Positions 33,030 to 41,870 of a stretch of 64,000 nucleotides of DNA are shown one piece after another. The notes under the pieces were generated by a model. That model did not search any database. It was not told where the DNA came from and saw only the letters and a program-made list of their open reading frames with translations. Made by a program: the position numbers and the translations under genes. The stretch lies in assembly GCA_030142905.1 (NCBI GenBank), contig JASJOG010000440.1:1-64000 (forward strand), given 5' to 3'. Numbering within the stretch: the first letter of the stretch is position 1; each line of letters starts with the position of its first letter. Origin of the DNA: Heliopora coerulea. Lineage: Eukaryota; Cnidaria; Anthozoa; Scleralcyonacea; Helioporidae.

Positions 33030-36000
33030 TTTTCTTGTCTATTTACCAATTGTATATCAACTCTATTTCTTACATTTTCCATGGTTTTTCCAAATACAGA
33101 ATTATTCATCAATTTGAAAAAATCTTTTTCAAAATCATTTTTTGCTTTTGTTCTCAAATTTGTGTTCAAATCAATATATTGTTTCATGAAATCTTCTTTG
33201 TAAAATTTTACTCCTTTATGAATTCGAGTACAACGAAGTCCCAATTTTTCATACAATTTCAAATTTTCATAATGTAAAACATATTTTTCTTTGTTATTTA
33301 AATTTGGAATCAGTTTTTCAACCCGCGAAGCGGCGCGGTCTTCGACCGGCCCACCAGCTTGCTGCCCTCCGGGTTTTAATCTTTCTGGTGCAAGAGGATA
33401 GTCATTGTGTGAATCATGTAAATTTTCTGGATATTCTAAATCAACTTCTAAAATACAACCAACACCTTCACGGTTTGCAACCGATTCCCAATTATTTAAC
33501 TCATTATTTTTCATCCATTTGAAATCTCTAACAGGTAATTTTTTACTCATTGCCCAACCATATAAATTATTAGCATCAAGATATGGAAGATAAACACTAT
33601 CTTCTTCAGAATTATACTTTTCTTCCATATACTTATTATTTGCTTTTGCATGTCTTTTTACAATAGTTGAAATTCCGCCTCTAATTCCATTTTCAACCAT
33701 AAGATACATTTCTGGATCAGATAATAATTCCAATTCAATTTTTGTAATTTTTAACATTGCATCCCAAGCTAATCCAGGTGAAGTAAAATACCAAGCAGGA
33801 TCTAATTTATAATTTTCTTTACAAACTTTTCTAAAATTTTCAAATACATCAGCTAAAAGCATCACATCAGTTTTTAAATATAAATCATGATATCCTCTCA
33901 TATTTTTAATATTAAATTTATTCCAAACATTTTGTGCATGTTTATAATCTTCATCACTTATATTTTCATCATTTAATTTAGAATAAAAACATTCTTTATC
34001 AGGTAATTTTTCTTCTTTTAATTTTTGAATACTATCAAACCAATCATATGGAAAAACACCTTTTCTAGTTAATAAATTTCTTTGTTCTTCATTTTTATAA
34101 AATTTCTTTAACATATTTAATTCGTTTTTATCTAAATTATTAACTAAATTTGCTAAACTAGTTTGCATAAATTTAAAACTATCAATAAATCTAATTTTTC
34201 TTTTTACATTAACAATTTCTTTAATTTTATACTTCGTGTCGCTAATTTCTCCTCCTGAAGTTGATGGTACGCTTTGCGATTCTTCACATTCAATACATTT
34301 CACGATATTTTCTTTACTTTTACTTTGAAGTTGTTTTTTAGTTATTATGTCTGTTTTTTCAAATTTACCAACAATAAATTCTTTTGTAAAACTAATATAT
34401 TTTTCCTCAGTGTTTGGTATACAATCAATTTCGCCTTCTGAAACACCAAGATTTTTTATAAACAAATGACTGTCATAATTTTGGAGATTGTGAAATATAA
34501 CTGGAATAAATTTTGGATTTTTCATTTTTGAATTGCAACTAATACAAGCAGCTCCACGATATTTTCCAGTGTAATGACAATGATCTCGAACTTTGTTTGA
34601 CTGATTAAATTCAATTCCACAACCGTAACAATTTTTAGATGTTCTAAAATCTGTTTTATCTTTTTCACTTAGTATTATCCTTTTTGCAAATTTATATTTC
34701 TCATGTATTTCTTTAATATCTTTTTCTAAACTTTCAACAAATTTTAATGAAATGTCTAAATATGTTTCATTAGGTTTTTTACTGTGTTTTACTAATTTTG
34801 GTTTTTTTAAATTATCATCAAAACATTTTATTAAATAACAATATCCAGATGGTTCATGCTTTTGAAATTGAGCAGTACACTCACCAATATTTTCATATAT
34901 ATTTTTAAGATAACATTCAAAATCTGCATAAATAACAAATGGTACATCATGCATTCTTTCATAATTTTTAAACTTTAATTTTTCTCCTTTATCTGGATAA
35001 ACAGTTTTTCCACATTCATATTTTGAACAATATTCTAAATGATTTTTTAATGTTTTTTCATTTTTAAAATGTTGTAAACAATAATTACAAATATGTGTTT
35101 TTCTTTATGTTTATTAACCTGACTTGAAAACAACCTACTCATATTTTTAATTAAACAATAATGTTTACCATTTTCATTTGATATTAACAATATATTTACA
35201 TGATTGTTAAGATTGACTGATTCTGGATTTTTAATTTTGCTTACTCTCAAAGGAAAAATTTCATGATTTTTGTCTTCACCGGCGGAGCCGCCCTTCGGGT
35301 TGTATCCAAATAAATTAATTGGAATGTTATTATTTTTTTCAAATTTATCAATATCAGAAAATCCACATGGAAAATTAATATCTTTAATATTAAAACTTTC
35401 AGCTTTCTCTTTCAATTTTTTCCCAATTCTCTCAGGATGTTTTAAATCAGGTGTAGTTTTTAAAAGTTCATTTATTGCTACACACCATAATAAACATTTT
35501 TGGTCTTCATTTTGTGGGTTGATAATTGATTTTTTGTTTTTTAAAAACTCTGGTAAAGGAATATAAGATGAAGCTAGTAATCTTTTAATTTCATTAATAT
35601 TTAAAATTACTTTCAAACCTTTGTAAAATTTCCACAAACTTGAATTATTTAAAAATTCTTCAAAACTCAAAATAATTTTTTGTGTCATTTTTTCATATAT
35701 TTCATCAAAATTACTTCCATCAAAAATTTCTTCATAATAACTATGAAAATGAGTTTTATCTATGGTTGTTTCTCCTGTAGCTGGATTTGTTTTTGACATC
35801 AAACACACAAGAGTTATTTGTTGTTTTGTGCTTGGATTTTTTTTGAATTTTTTAATTACCAATGGTTTTATTTTTTTTAAGAGACTCAAAGGATCATATA
35901 AAGACAATTCAAATTTTATTAAATCCAATTCATATCTTTTCGTTACATTAAGAGCTTCTTTATCCAATTTAAATTTTGCAGTTGGGGTTGAAACTTTATT

Positions 36001-36432
36001 TTGTATTTTGTTAAATATATCTAAAACATTATCTTTCAGGTGGTTATACCATTTTTTTATTTTTTTCATTCCTTTGTTATTTAATGGGCTGTATTTATCA
36101 AATAATTTTAATATTTTTTCCTTTGATTTTTCAACAAAATTTTTATTTGGTTGTCTTGGTTTTATATATTGAGTTGGTCTTAAAGGTGCTTGTAAATTTT
36201 CTTCTGTAATTGGTTTGTCTAAAATTGATGAGGAAATTTCCTGATTTTTTCTTGGTCTTCCTCTACTTCTAACGAAAATTCGCTCACTTTGTCTTTTTTC
36301 TGAAGGTAATGTTGCTGGTCTACCTCTATTTTCCCGTCTTGGTCCTACAAAAGAACCAAAAGGATATTTTCTTGGTCTTCCACGACCACGAAGTGACAGC
36401 GAAGCTGGTTTTGAATTGACATTTGAATTCAT
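33030..36432 (-). pseudogene. polB: Protein-primed DNA polymerase B, C-terminally truncated, one frameshift
   Basis: Two frames, 36,432-35,047 and 34,954-33,030, are separated by one frameshift near 35,100. The N-terminal 460 codons carry Arg/Pro-rich repeats of RGRPRK type (AT-hook-like) and the SNPATGET-like region. The second frame (residues counted from 34,954) has Exo I YADFE (Asp11, Glu13), an endonuclease VII-like motif (C109, C112, DHCH at 124-127, C137, C140), Exo II HNLQNYDSH, Exo III YLKTD (Asp363), palm A YLDANNLYGWAM (Asp460) and motif B NNSVFGKTMENVRNR. Motif C (DTDS) is absent because host sequence replaces it at 33,029. Two insertions absent from element A are encoded by GC-rich hairpins (33,320-33,375 and 33,459-33,482). 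Cannot be active. Confidence 0.92.
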
Positions 36433-36498
36433 CTTTTATTATATGTTTTTTTTTTTAAAATCAAAAAAAATTAAAAAAAAATTTTTTTTTTCATATTT

Positions 36499-36510
36499 GG
36501 TCACGTGATT
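36499..36510 (-). promoter_or_regulatory. GGTCACGTGATT motif upstream of polB
   Basis: Identical 12-mer to 6,908-6,919 in element A, at 67 bp from the polB start, in otherwise A/T-only sequence. Confidence 0.5.
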
Positions 36511-36533
36511 AAATTTAAAAAAAAAATAAATGA

Positions 36534-36863
36534 TTACTGAATTTTATTGAGTATAAAAATATTTAATAATGAACATACTTGTTTTAAACTTGGAATTAAA
36601 ATAAATTTGTAAGTTGTAGTATAAATTTTTTTACCTGTTTTATGATCAATTTCAAAATCATTTAAAATACAAAATTTTTCTTTATAATTTATAAAAAATT
36701 CATGATGTGGTAATAATTCCCCATCACCTGAAAATTTAACAATTTTTTCAGAAAAAACATAAAATAAATAGTCTTCATCATCATAAAAGCTGAAATTTTT
36801 CAGCAAACTTTGGTTTTCATATATAAATTTTTCAACATATTTTTTTGAGTTAACACGGTTCAT
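36534..36863 (-). CDS. Unrecognised small Polinton protein (109 aa)
   Basis: Soluble, aromatic-rich protein (YVEKFIYENQSLLKNFSFYD, then HHEFFINYKEKFCILNDF). No domain recognised and no homologue seen in element A, where polB orientation differs at this place. The start is preceded by TATATAAATAAAATATG, a variant of the element's start motif, and it lies in the leftward block between polB and the SAP/NUMOD1-like gene, with the same AT-rich codon usage as its neighbours. Confidence 0.55.
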   Translation of the reverse strand: MNRVNSKKYVEKFIYENQSLLKNFSFYDDEDYLFYVFSEKIVKFSGDGELLPHHEFFINYKEKFCILNDFEIDHKTGKKIYTTTYKFILIPSLKQVCSLLNIFILNKIQ

Positions 36864-36918
36864 ATTTTATTTATATAATAATTTTCCTTTTAAAAAAATT
36901 TTTAAAAAAATCAATTTT

Positions 36919-37267
36919 TCAATAGTCATAAAAAACTAAAAATAATTCATCATTGAATTCCAAATATTTTTTATTATTAATTCTATATTTTATACTTTCT
37001 GCATTCATATTAAAATTTTTTTGCAGCAGATTTAAGACTTTTAAAATTTTGTGTTTCACCTGTTTCACTATTTATAACCACCACTGGAATTGATTTTTTC
37101 AATTTTTCTCTACAATATTTTTCATACTTTTCATTTGGTTTTGAAATTTCAAAACCCAACATTTTTTCAAGTTGATTTTTGTTAAAAGTTTTATAATATT
37201 TTATTTTTCTTTCTCTTGCAATATTCCACAATTGTTTAAATGTTTTTTGTTGATAATGGTTTTCCAT
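36919..37267 (-). pseudogene. SAP-like + NUMOD1/IENR1-like protein, frameshifted in a 7-T run
   Basis: Residues 1-85 are open to 37,010: a SAP-like part (FKQLWNIARERKIKYYKTFN, then KNQLEKMLG), the conserved PNEKYEKYC and the start of the NUMOD1-like module (SETGETQNFKSLKSAAK). At 37,016-37,022 a run of seven T (A on the coding strand) puts the frame out; the rest of the module is readable in the next frame to a stop at 36,919-36,921. The homologue in element A (2,776-3,105) is intact at 109 residues. A sequencing error in the homopolymer, real decay or slippage are all possible. Confidence 0.6.
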
Positions 37268-37302
37268 TTATTTAAGATAAATTTTTTTTTAAAGAAAAAT
37301 TT

Positions 37303-37728
37303 TTATAAAAATTTATAAGCCGCATAACCACCCGAAAGACCAATTATAAAAAAAGCAACATTTTGATATTCTTTCATTTCATCAGAAGGTTTATAATAAT
37401 CTTCTAATTTTGGTGGTTCCCTGTCTTTTTCATCTACTTCTTTTAAATATTTATAACGATTATTAATTTCAGCAAGATTTTTCAAAGACATGTTTGTTTT
37501 ATTTATATCTGCATTTGCATCTGATAATTGTTGTCTTAATTTTTCAATTTCTTGTTTTCTTTTTACTTGATCTTCATACCATTTTTCTTTCGCTTCACTC
37601 AATTTTTCCATTGCTTCATTATGTCTTTTTATTTCTTTTTCATATTCAGAATGGTTTAATTTTGAAAATAAAAATCCTGCACCTGCAAAAGCAAATGCAT
37701 TAAATAATCCACCAACTACTGTTTCCAT
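37303..37728 (-). CDS. Coiled-coil protein with two terminal TM segments (141 aa)
   Basis: N-terminal hydrophobic helix (residues ~5-22, GLFNAFAFAGAGFLF), a long charged coiled coil (~27-100, HNEAMEKLSEAKEKWYEDQV, then QEIEKLRQQLSDANADI), the conserved LEDYYKPSDEMKEYQ block (~111-125) and a C-terminal hydrophobic helix (~126-141). Strongly conserved with element A (2,347-2,733), which argues for a purifying function in the virus. Role unknown; a virion membrane-active or scaffold protein is possible. Confidence 0.7.
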   Translation of the reverse strand: METVVGGLFNAFAFAGAGFLFSKLNHSEYEKEIKRHNEAMEKLSEAKEKWYEDQVKRKQEIEKLRQQLSDANADINKTNMSLKNLAEINNRYKYLKEVDEKDREPPKLEDYYKPSDEMKEYQNVAFFIIGLSGGYAAYKFL

Positions 37729-37761
37729 TTATTTTTACAAATATTACTTTATTACATTTTA

Positions 37762-37783
37762 CGCGAAGCGCGGACTTCGTCCG
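37762..37783. repeat. Two adjoining GC-rich mini-hairpins 3' of the small two-TM gene
   Basis: CGC-GAA-GCG (37,762-37,770) abuts CGGAC-TTC-GTCCG (37,771-37,783), two bases after the stop codon of the gene that ends at 37,786. Member of the dispersed mini-hairpin family of these elements. Confidence 0.75.
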
Positions 37784-37785
37784 AT

Positions 37786-38019
37786 TCATGACTTGAAAGG
37801 ATCAGAAGGAATCCACTTTTTATCTTGTGCATATTTAACTGCAAGCGATGATAATCCAACAGCTGCTGCTAGTTTTAAAGTAGGAACTAAACTAGATGGT
37901 ATTGATAAACCATCACTAATTACTTTTCTTGTTATCATTCCAACTCCAACAGCACCCAATGTAATTATTGTAGAATCATATAATTCATTCATAACTTCTT
38001 TTCTATTCATTTCACCCAT
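37786..38019 (-). CDS. Small protein with two hydrophobic helices (77 aa)
   Basis: ELYDSTIITLGAVGVGMITR forms the first hydrophobic helix and LKLAAAVGLSSLAVKYAQD the second, followed by the conserved C-terminus KKWIPSDPF. The equivalent in element A (2,108-2,335) keeps the same length and ending but carries two stops. Start supported by exact TATAAATAAATG. Probably a small membrane protein; function unknown. Confidence 0.65.
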   Translation of the reverse strand: MGEMNRKEVMNELYDSTIITLGAVGVGMITRKVISDGLSIPSSLVPTLKLAAAVGLSSLAVKYAQDKKWIPSDPFKS

Positions 38020-38028
38020 TTATTTATA
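38017..38028 (-). promoter_or_regulatory. TATAAATAAATG start motif
   Basis: Exact 12-mer on the minus strand whose ATG starts the 77-residue gene. Confidence 0.6.
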
Positions 38029-38073
38029 TACATAAAAAAATTTTTTTTGAAAACTTTATTTTCTTACAGATTT

Positions 38074-38100
38074 GCAGCTTCGCTGCTGAGACCTCTGGTC
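38074..38100. repeat. Two GC-rich mini-hairpins 3' of the basic one-TM gene
   Basis: GCAGC-TTC-GCTGC (38,074-38,086) and GACC-TCT-GGTC (38,090-38,100), ending two bases from the stop codon at 38,103. Confidence 0.75.
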
Positions 38101-38102
38101 GA

Positions 38103-38618
38103 TCACAGGTTTTCTAATGGTTTGCATTTAGTAATTTCATAATCATTTTTATCAGAGCTTGCTCTGCTTATAGTCTTAACTTTTTTGTCTTTGCGTTCAC
38201 TGCATTCAAGGTCACGGTCACTTTTGCGTTCGCTTTCGATGCATTTACTTTCGATGCGTTTACTTTCACTACGTTCACCAGCTTGCTGCGCAAGTCTTTT
38301 GTCACTTTTATACGCATAATACAATCCTCCAAGCGCAGCGACAATTGTTACTCCTCCAACAATATACCTAAAATCTAAGTAACCTGAAAGGTCCGCTAAG
38401 CTTCGGTCATCTTCACGTTCAGACGCTTTTTGACCGCGTTCTACACTTCTTTGCATCATTTCTCGTTGTTTTGCTTTTCTTTCTTTTGCTTCTTTTGAAA
38501 TTTTTGCTAATTTTTTTCCCAATTCTACTTTTTTTGGATCTTTTGCTTTTTCAGATTTTTCAACTGCTGTTACTTTATCAACCTTTGGTTGTTTGCTTGT
38601 TTCACCCTGTTCACTCAT
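38103..38618 (-). CDS. Basic one-TM Polinton protein (171 aa)
   Basis: N-terminal Lys-rich region (AVEKSEKAKDPKKVELGKKL, then AKISKEAKERKAK), a single hydrophobic helix (residues ~88-106, IVGGVTIVAALGGLYYAY) and a highly charged Ser/Glu/Lys/Arg C-terminal tail coded by imperfect CGTTCACT/TTTCGATGC repeats and mini-hairpins (AGAGC-TT-GCTCT, CAGC-TT-GCTG). Homologous to 1,685-2,080 in element A. Start at exact TATAAATAAATG, directly downstream of the tandem array at 38,655-38,860. Function unknown; a membrane-anchored nucleic-acid-binding virion protein is one possibility. Confidence 0.7.
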   Translation of the reverse strand: MSEQGETSKQPKVDKVTAVEKSEKAKDPKKVELGKKLAKISKEAKERKAKQREMMQRSVERGQKASEREDDRSLADLSGYLDFRYIVGGVTIVAALGGLYYAYKSDKRLAQQAGERSESKRIESKCIESERKSDRDLECSERKDKKVKTISRASSDKNDYEITKCKPLENL

Positions 38619-38627
38619 TTATTTATA
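38616..38627 (-). promoter_or_regulatory. TATAAATAAATG start motif
   Basis: Exact 12-mer including the ATG of the basic one-TM gene, on the minus strand. Confidence 0.6.
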
Positions 38628-38654
38628 CTTTGATTTAATTTTATTTTTTTATTC

Positions 38655-38860
38655 AAACGTTATTCAAAATTTATTTAAATAAAAGTTAAGTAAAACCTAA
38701 GTAAATTTTAAATAAACACAAACCTTCCAAATGTTATTTAAAATTTATTCAAACTTTATTCAAAATTTATTTAAATAAAAGTTAAGTAAAACCTAAGTAA
38801 ATTTTAAATAAACACAAACCTTCCAAATGTTATTTAAAATTTATTCAAACTTTATTCAAA
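38655..38860 (-). repeat. Tandem array (96-bp unit) containing GTTTTACTTA words
   Basis: A 96-bp unit is repeated about 2.2 times (landmark AAAAGTTAAGTAAAACC at 38,681 and 38,777). On the gene strand each unit contains TTTACTTAGGTTTTACTTA followed by TTTATTTAAAT/TTTGAATAAA words. It lies directly upstream of the basic one-TM gene, as does the 106-bp array in element A, with which it shares the TTTACTTA.GTTTTACTTA core but little else. Confidence 0.85.
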
Positions 38861-38897
38861 ACAGCGATAGACCGGAGGTGCAAGCTGAGTGCAAGTG

Positions 38898-39938
38898 TTA
38901 TTTAGTTATATATTTTAATATTTCATCTTCGTCAAAATCAACACCATATTTTTTACAAAGAAGATAATGATTTAAAACAATTTCTGGATATTTCATTTTT
39001 CTTGTTGAAACATATACATATAATATTTCTCCATCCATTTTCCCGTGGTCTTTATTTGTTGATCCAAGATAAATTTTCATATTTGAGGTGTGATACTTTC
39101 TAGCATTTGTATTGAAAGAAAGAATTTCTTTTCCATTCACATAAAGATTACCTTTTTTAATGCCGTTGAGGTTACCTTGATCCCAATGAACGGAAAGACA
39201 TATTAATTTGTTTATTTGAGTTGCATTTGCTTTCAATTGCCATGCGTTATTTGAAACTGTAGACGGGTATGAATTTGTGATATCTAATGATGAATTACTA
39301 TAAGAAACACCAAAATCAAAAGAAGTTTGTTGACTTGTTGTTTCATTATCTGTTATTTTAAACAACGAAACCTCATTGTTAGATGAATTTAATGATTTTA
39401 AACCATATACAAAGTAAAAGTTCAAGTATTAATAACTTAAAATATTTTCTTCACAAGTTAAATGTAAATTGTTGCTGTTTGATCCAAGGTATTGAATACA
39501 ATAAAAATTATTATTAATTGTAGATTTTTTAAAAAGTGGTTGTTTGTTTGTATCATCTTGTTTGAAAATCCAATCTTTTTTTCTTGACAAATTCAAAAGT
39601 TTTTCAACCTTTTTATTGTTTCCAACATATTCTATATAATTATCATCATCTTTAACTTCAAAAATTCCTTCATCATCCATTTGTAAATTATAAATATTTG
39701 CAACCGTATTTGGTGTCACATCATTTCTCACACTGTCGTCGACGTATTTTTTATTCACAACATGATTATTAGAAGATGGGGTATAATTTGATGCGTGAAT
39801 AATATAATGATTACCCATATACAAATTTCCAGACATTGTACCTCCAGATAAAGATAATTTTTTATCAAATTCATTTAATAAGAAATTTTTTTCACTTTGT
39901 GTTTTTGAACTAAAATCATCATCAAATATAACACTCAT
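38898..39938 (-). pseudogene. Tail-fibre-like / LamG-like protein 2, one in-frame stop
   Basis: One frame of 346 codons interrupted by a single TAA at 39,429-39,431. The N-terminus (residues ~32-70) has the phage-tail-fibre repeat pattern GGTMSGNLYMGNHYIIHA followed by VVNKKYVDDSV. The C-terminal part (from ~170) reads as a concanavalin A/LamG-like jelly roll with LICLSVHWDQG, GNLYVNGKEILSF and MKIYLGSTN. Same length and order as the neighbouring paralogue at 39,952-41,142. Likely a virion fibre or attachment protein (inferred). Start at exact TATAAATAAATG. A GC-rich ACC-GGA-GGT hairpin follows the stop at 38,870-38,880. Confidence 0.75.
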
Positions 39939-39947
39939 TTATTTATA
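39936..39947 (-). promoter_or_regulatory. TATAAATAAATG start motif
   Basis: Exact 12-mer including the ATG of fibre-like gene 2. It begins only four bases after the end of the upstream gene (39,952). Confidence 0.6.
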
Positions 39948-39951
39948 CATT

Positions 39952-41142
39952 TCATGAAATATTTATATCATCATGATCAACGTTGTATAAATTACAAAGA
40001 ACATAATGATAAAACAAAATTTCTTTTTCTGTCATTTTTTCATGTTTTAAAATTGAAAAGAAAGATATTGAACCATCAAAAGGTGAATTTGTACCGTTTT
40101 ATATATCACCAATTGTTAAATTTGTATCTCCTGAAACAGTTTTGGATGTAAAAGATGTTAATTTTTTTCCATTGCAATAAACACTACTTTTATTATCTTT
40201 TGGTGTTGTATTCATATCCCAATGAACACTCAAACATATCCATTTATTCAGGACTCCAGCATTTGCTTTTGATTGAAAAGCAGCAATTGGTTTTTTATGA
40301 TTTACAGGATTTGTTCCAATACTGAAAAAATTAGCACTATCTCCAGAAATAACCAATTCTCTTGTAGTTGGATTTGCAAAACAAATAAATTTATCCCATC
40401 CTCCATTATCATGTCCAAAAATTCCTCCTTTTAACCAATCACTTCCAGATGAAGGAACAGAATTCAATTTATAAACAACAAAAACATTTATAATATCTTT
40501 TTTTCCTGATATTGGATTAATATTGGAATTTGAAATCATTCTACCATCGTTAAATTTTAAAAAATATTTATTATTTTCTTTTTCACTTTCTGAACACAAG
40601 GAAGGTTGAAGACTTTTTGTTGTTTGTTTTAAATTTTTTCCTTCAATTCCATAATCAATTATTTCTTTTACTTTTCGTCCATTTCTTTCAAAAAACAAAT
40701 CATAAACTGAATTATATTCAATAAAGTATAAATTATTAAATTTCAGAGAAAAATTATCTTTTAAAATTGAAAAACTAACATCCTTTTTAAGAATGTTTAA
40801 ACTGCCGTCAATACGGCCGTCAACGTATTTTTTCCTACCTAAATCTTCCTCATTTATAGGATTCGCATTTGTTGTAATTTTGTTATTTTCCATATTTATA
40901 TTTCCCGTCATTGTTCCTCCTGTTTTTGGTAAAAAAGTTGAAGGTCCTGATATGCTCGATGTACTCACATTGTCATCCACATATTTTTTTCTTGCTAAAT
41001 GTGAATTTTCTGTTGGATCAGCTGATGTTATTATATGATGTGATCCCATGTTAATGTTTCCTGTCATATCCCCTCCTGTTGTTGGTAAACCTCCTGTTTT
41101 TATATTATCGTTAACTTTTTCATATCCATAGAATAAACTCAT
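39952..41142 (-). pseudogene. Tail-fibre-like / LamG-like protein 1, one in-frame stop near the C-terminus
   Basis: Open for 347 codons to a TAA at 40,099-40,101; the same frame continues with homologous sequence to TGA at 39,952-39,954. Two N-terminal fibre repeats are visible: GGDMTGNINMGSHHIITSAD..HLARKKYVD (~18-52) and GGTMTGNINMENNKITTNAN..DLGRKKYVD (~70-106). The C-terminal half is a LamG/concanavalin-like fold with LNKWICLSVHWDMN, SSVYCNGKKLTSF and TNLTIGD. Paralogue of the next gene. The repeats resemble phage tail-fibre collars and similar adintovirus/Polinton proteins, suggesting a trimeric attachment spike (inferred). Start at TATAAAATAAATG. Confidence 0.75.
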
Positions 41143-41152
41143 TTATTTTATA
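41140..41152 (-). promoter_or_regulatory. TATAAAATAAATG start motif
   Basis: Exact 13-mer including the ATG of fibre-like gene 1. Confidence 0.6.
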
Positions 41153-41161
41153 ATAACAAAA

Positions 41162-41860
41162 TTATTTAATTTTGACTTCTAATAAAATATTTCCAATTGA
41201 ATCACCATTGTTTCCTTCTACTTTGAATATTAATTCATTATAAATTCCATTTGATAATTTAACCCCTCCCATTCCTTTGTCTTCAGAGGGATAAATTTTT
41301 GAGACACTTCCTTTTAGTGTTTGTTCTGTTGTTATTGAAATTTGTATAAGAATGTCACTTTTTTTTCCATTTACAAAATTTTTACTTTTGTCAATCATGT
41401 TACAACTTATGTTTACATATTCCAAATTATTGTTGATATTTACCTGATTGTCACTTTCAGTTAATGTATTTGGAGATATAACTTTATTAACTGGAAATCC
41501 TAGTATGGGTGCAAATGTTTGTAAATTTAATTCTTTATCGGATTTTATTGTACATTTTCCTGAAAAATCAATTTGTTCCAGTTCTATTTTTCCAACATTT
41601 TCAAATTCTGTTTTTAAAATATTAAATGTATAATACCCATCTTTGAATCCAATTTTTGTATTATTATATGTATAATGATGAATATTTGTATCCAAATTAT
41701 TATAATTCCAAAAAATACTTATAGATTTTACAAACATCTCTGAACAACTGTTTAACATTATTGGTTCGTCTAATGCAATTGTTATTTCACGACCGTCGCC
41801 GGTTTCATCAGCTTTGCTGCCGTCAGGTTTTGAGATAAAAATTTTTAAAGATATTTTCAT
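41162..41860 (-). CDS. Penton-like minor capsid protein (232 aa)
   Basis: Beta-rich 232-residue protein (KISLKIFISKPDG, ITIALDEPIMLNSCSEMFVK, NIHHYTYNNTKIGFKDGYYT, LQTFAPILGFPVNKVI, KLSNGIYNELIFKVEGNNGD) whose size, strand-rich pattern and place next to virion genes fit the single-jelly-roll penton/minor capsid protein of Polintons. Not proven from sequence alone. Residues ~10-25 (SKPDGSKADETGDGRE) are coded by GC-rich hairpins (CAGC-TTT-GCTG, ACCG-TCGC-CGGT) in an otherwise AT-rich gene. Start at TATAAAATAAATG. The next gene upstream ends five bases away. Confidence 0.6.
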   Translation of the reverse strand: MKISLKIFISKPDGSKADETGDGREITIALDEPIMLNSCSEMFVKSISIFWNYNNLDTNIHHYTYNNTKIGFKDGYYTFNILKTEFENVGKIELEQIDFSGKCTIKSDKELNLQTFAPILGFPVNKVISPNTLTESDNQVNINNNLEYVNISCNMIDKSKNFVNGKKSDILIQISITTEQTLKGSVSKIYPSEDKGMGGVKLSNGIYNELIFKVEGNNGDSIGNILLEVKIK

Positions 41861-41870
41861 TTATTTTATA
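41858..41870 (-). promoter_or_regulatory. TATAAAATAAATG start motif
   Basis: Exact 13-mer including the ATG of the penton-like gene. It overlaps the stop region of the preceding gene. Confidence 0.6.

Noticed and set aside
32934..33522. Plus-strand frames at 32,934-33,203, 33,035-33,277 and 33,304-33,522
   Set aside because: Antisense shadows of polB, biased to Phe/Ile/Ser by the AT-rich minus-strand gene.
37786..38100. Rho-independent terminators from the GC-rich hairpins after stop codons
   Set aside because: The hairpins also occur inside coding frames and lack consistent T-tracts; bacterial-type termination is not expected here.
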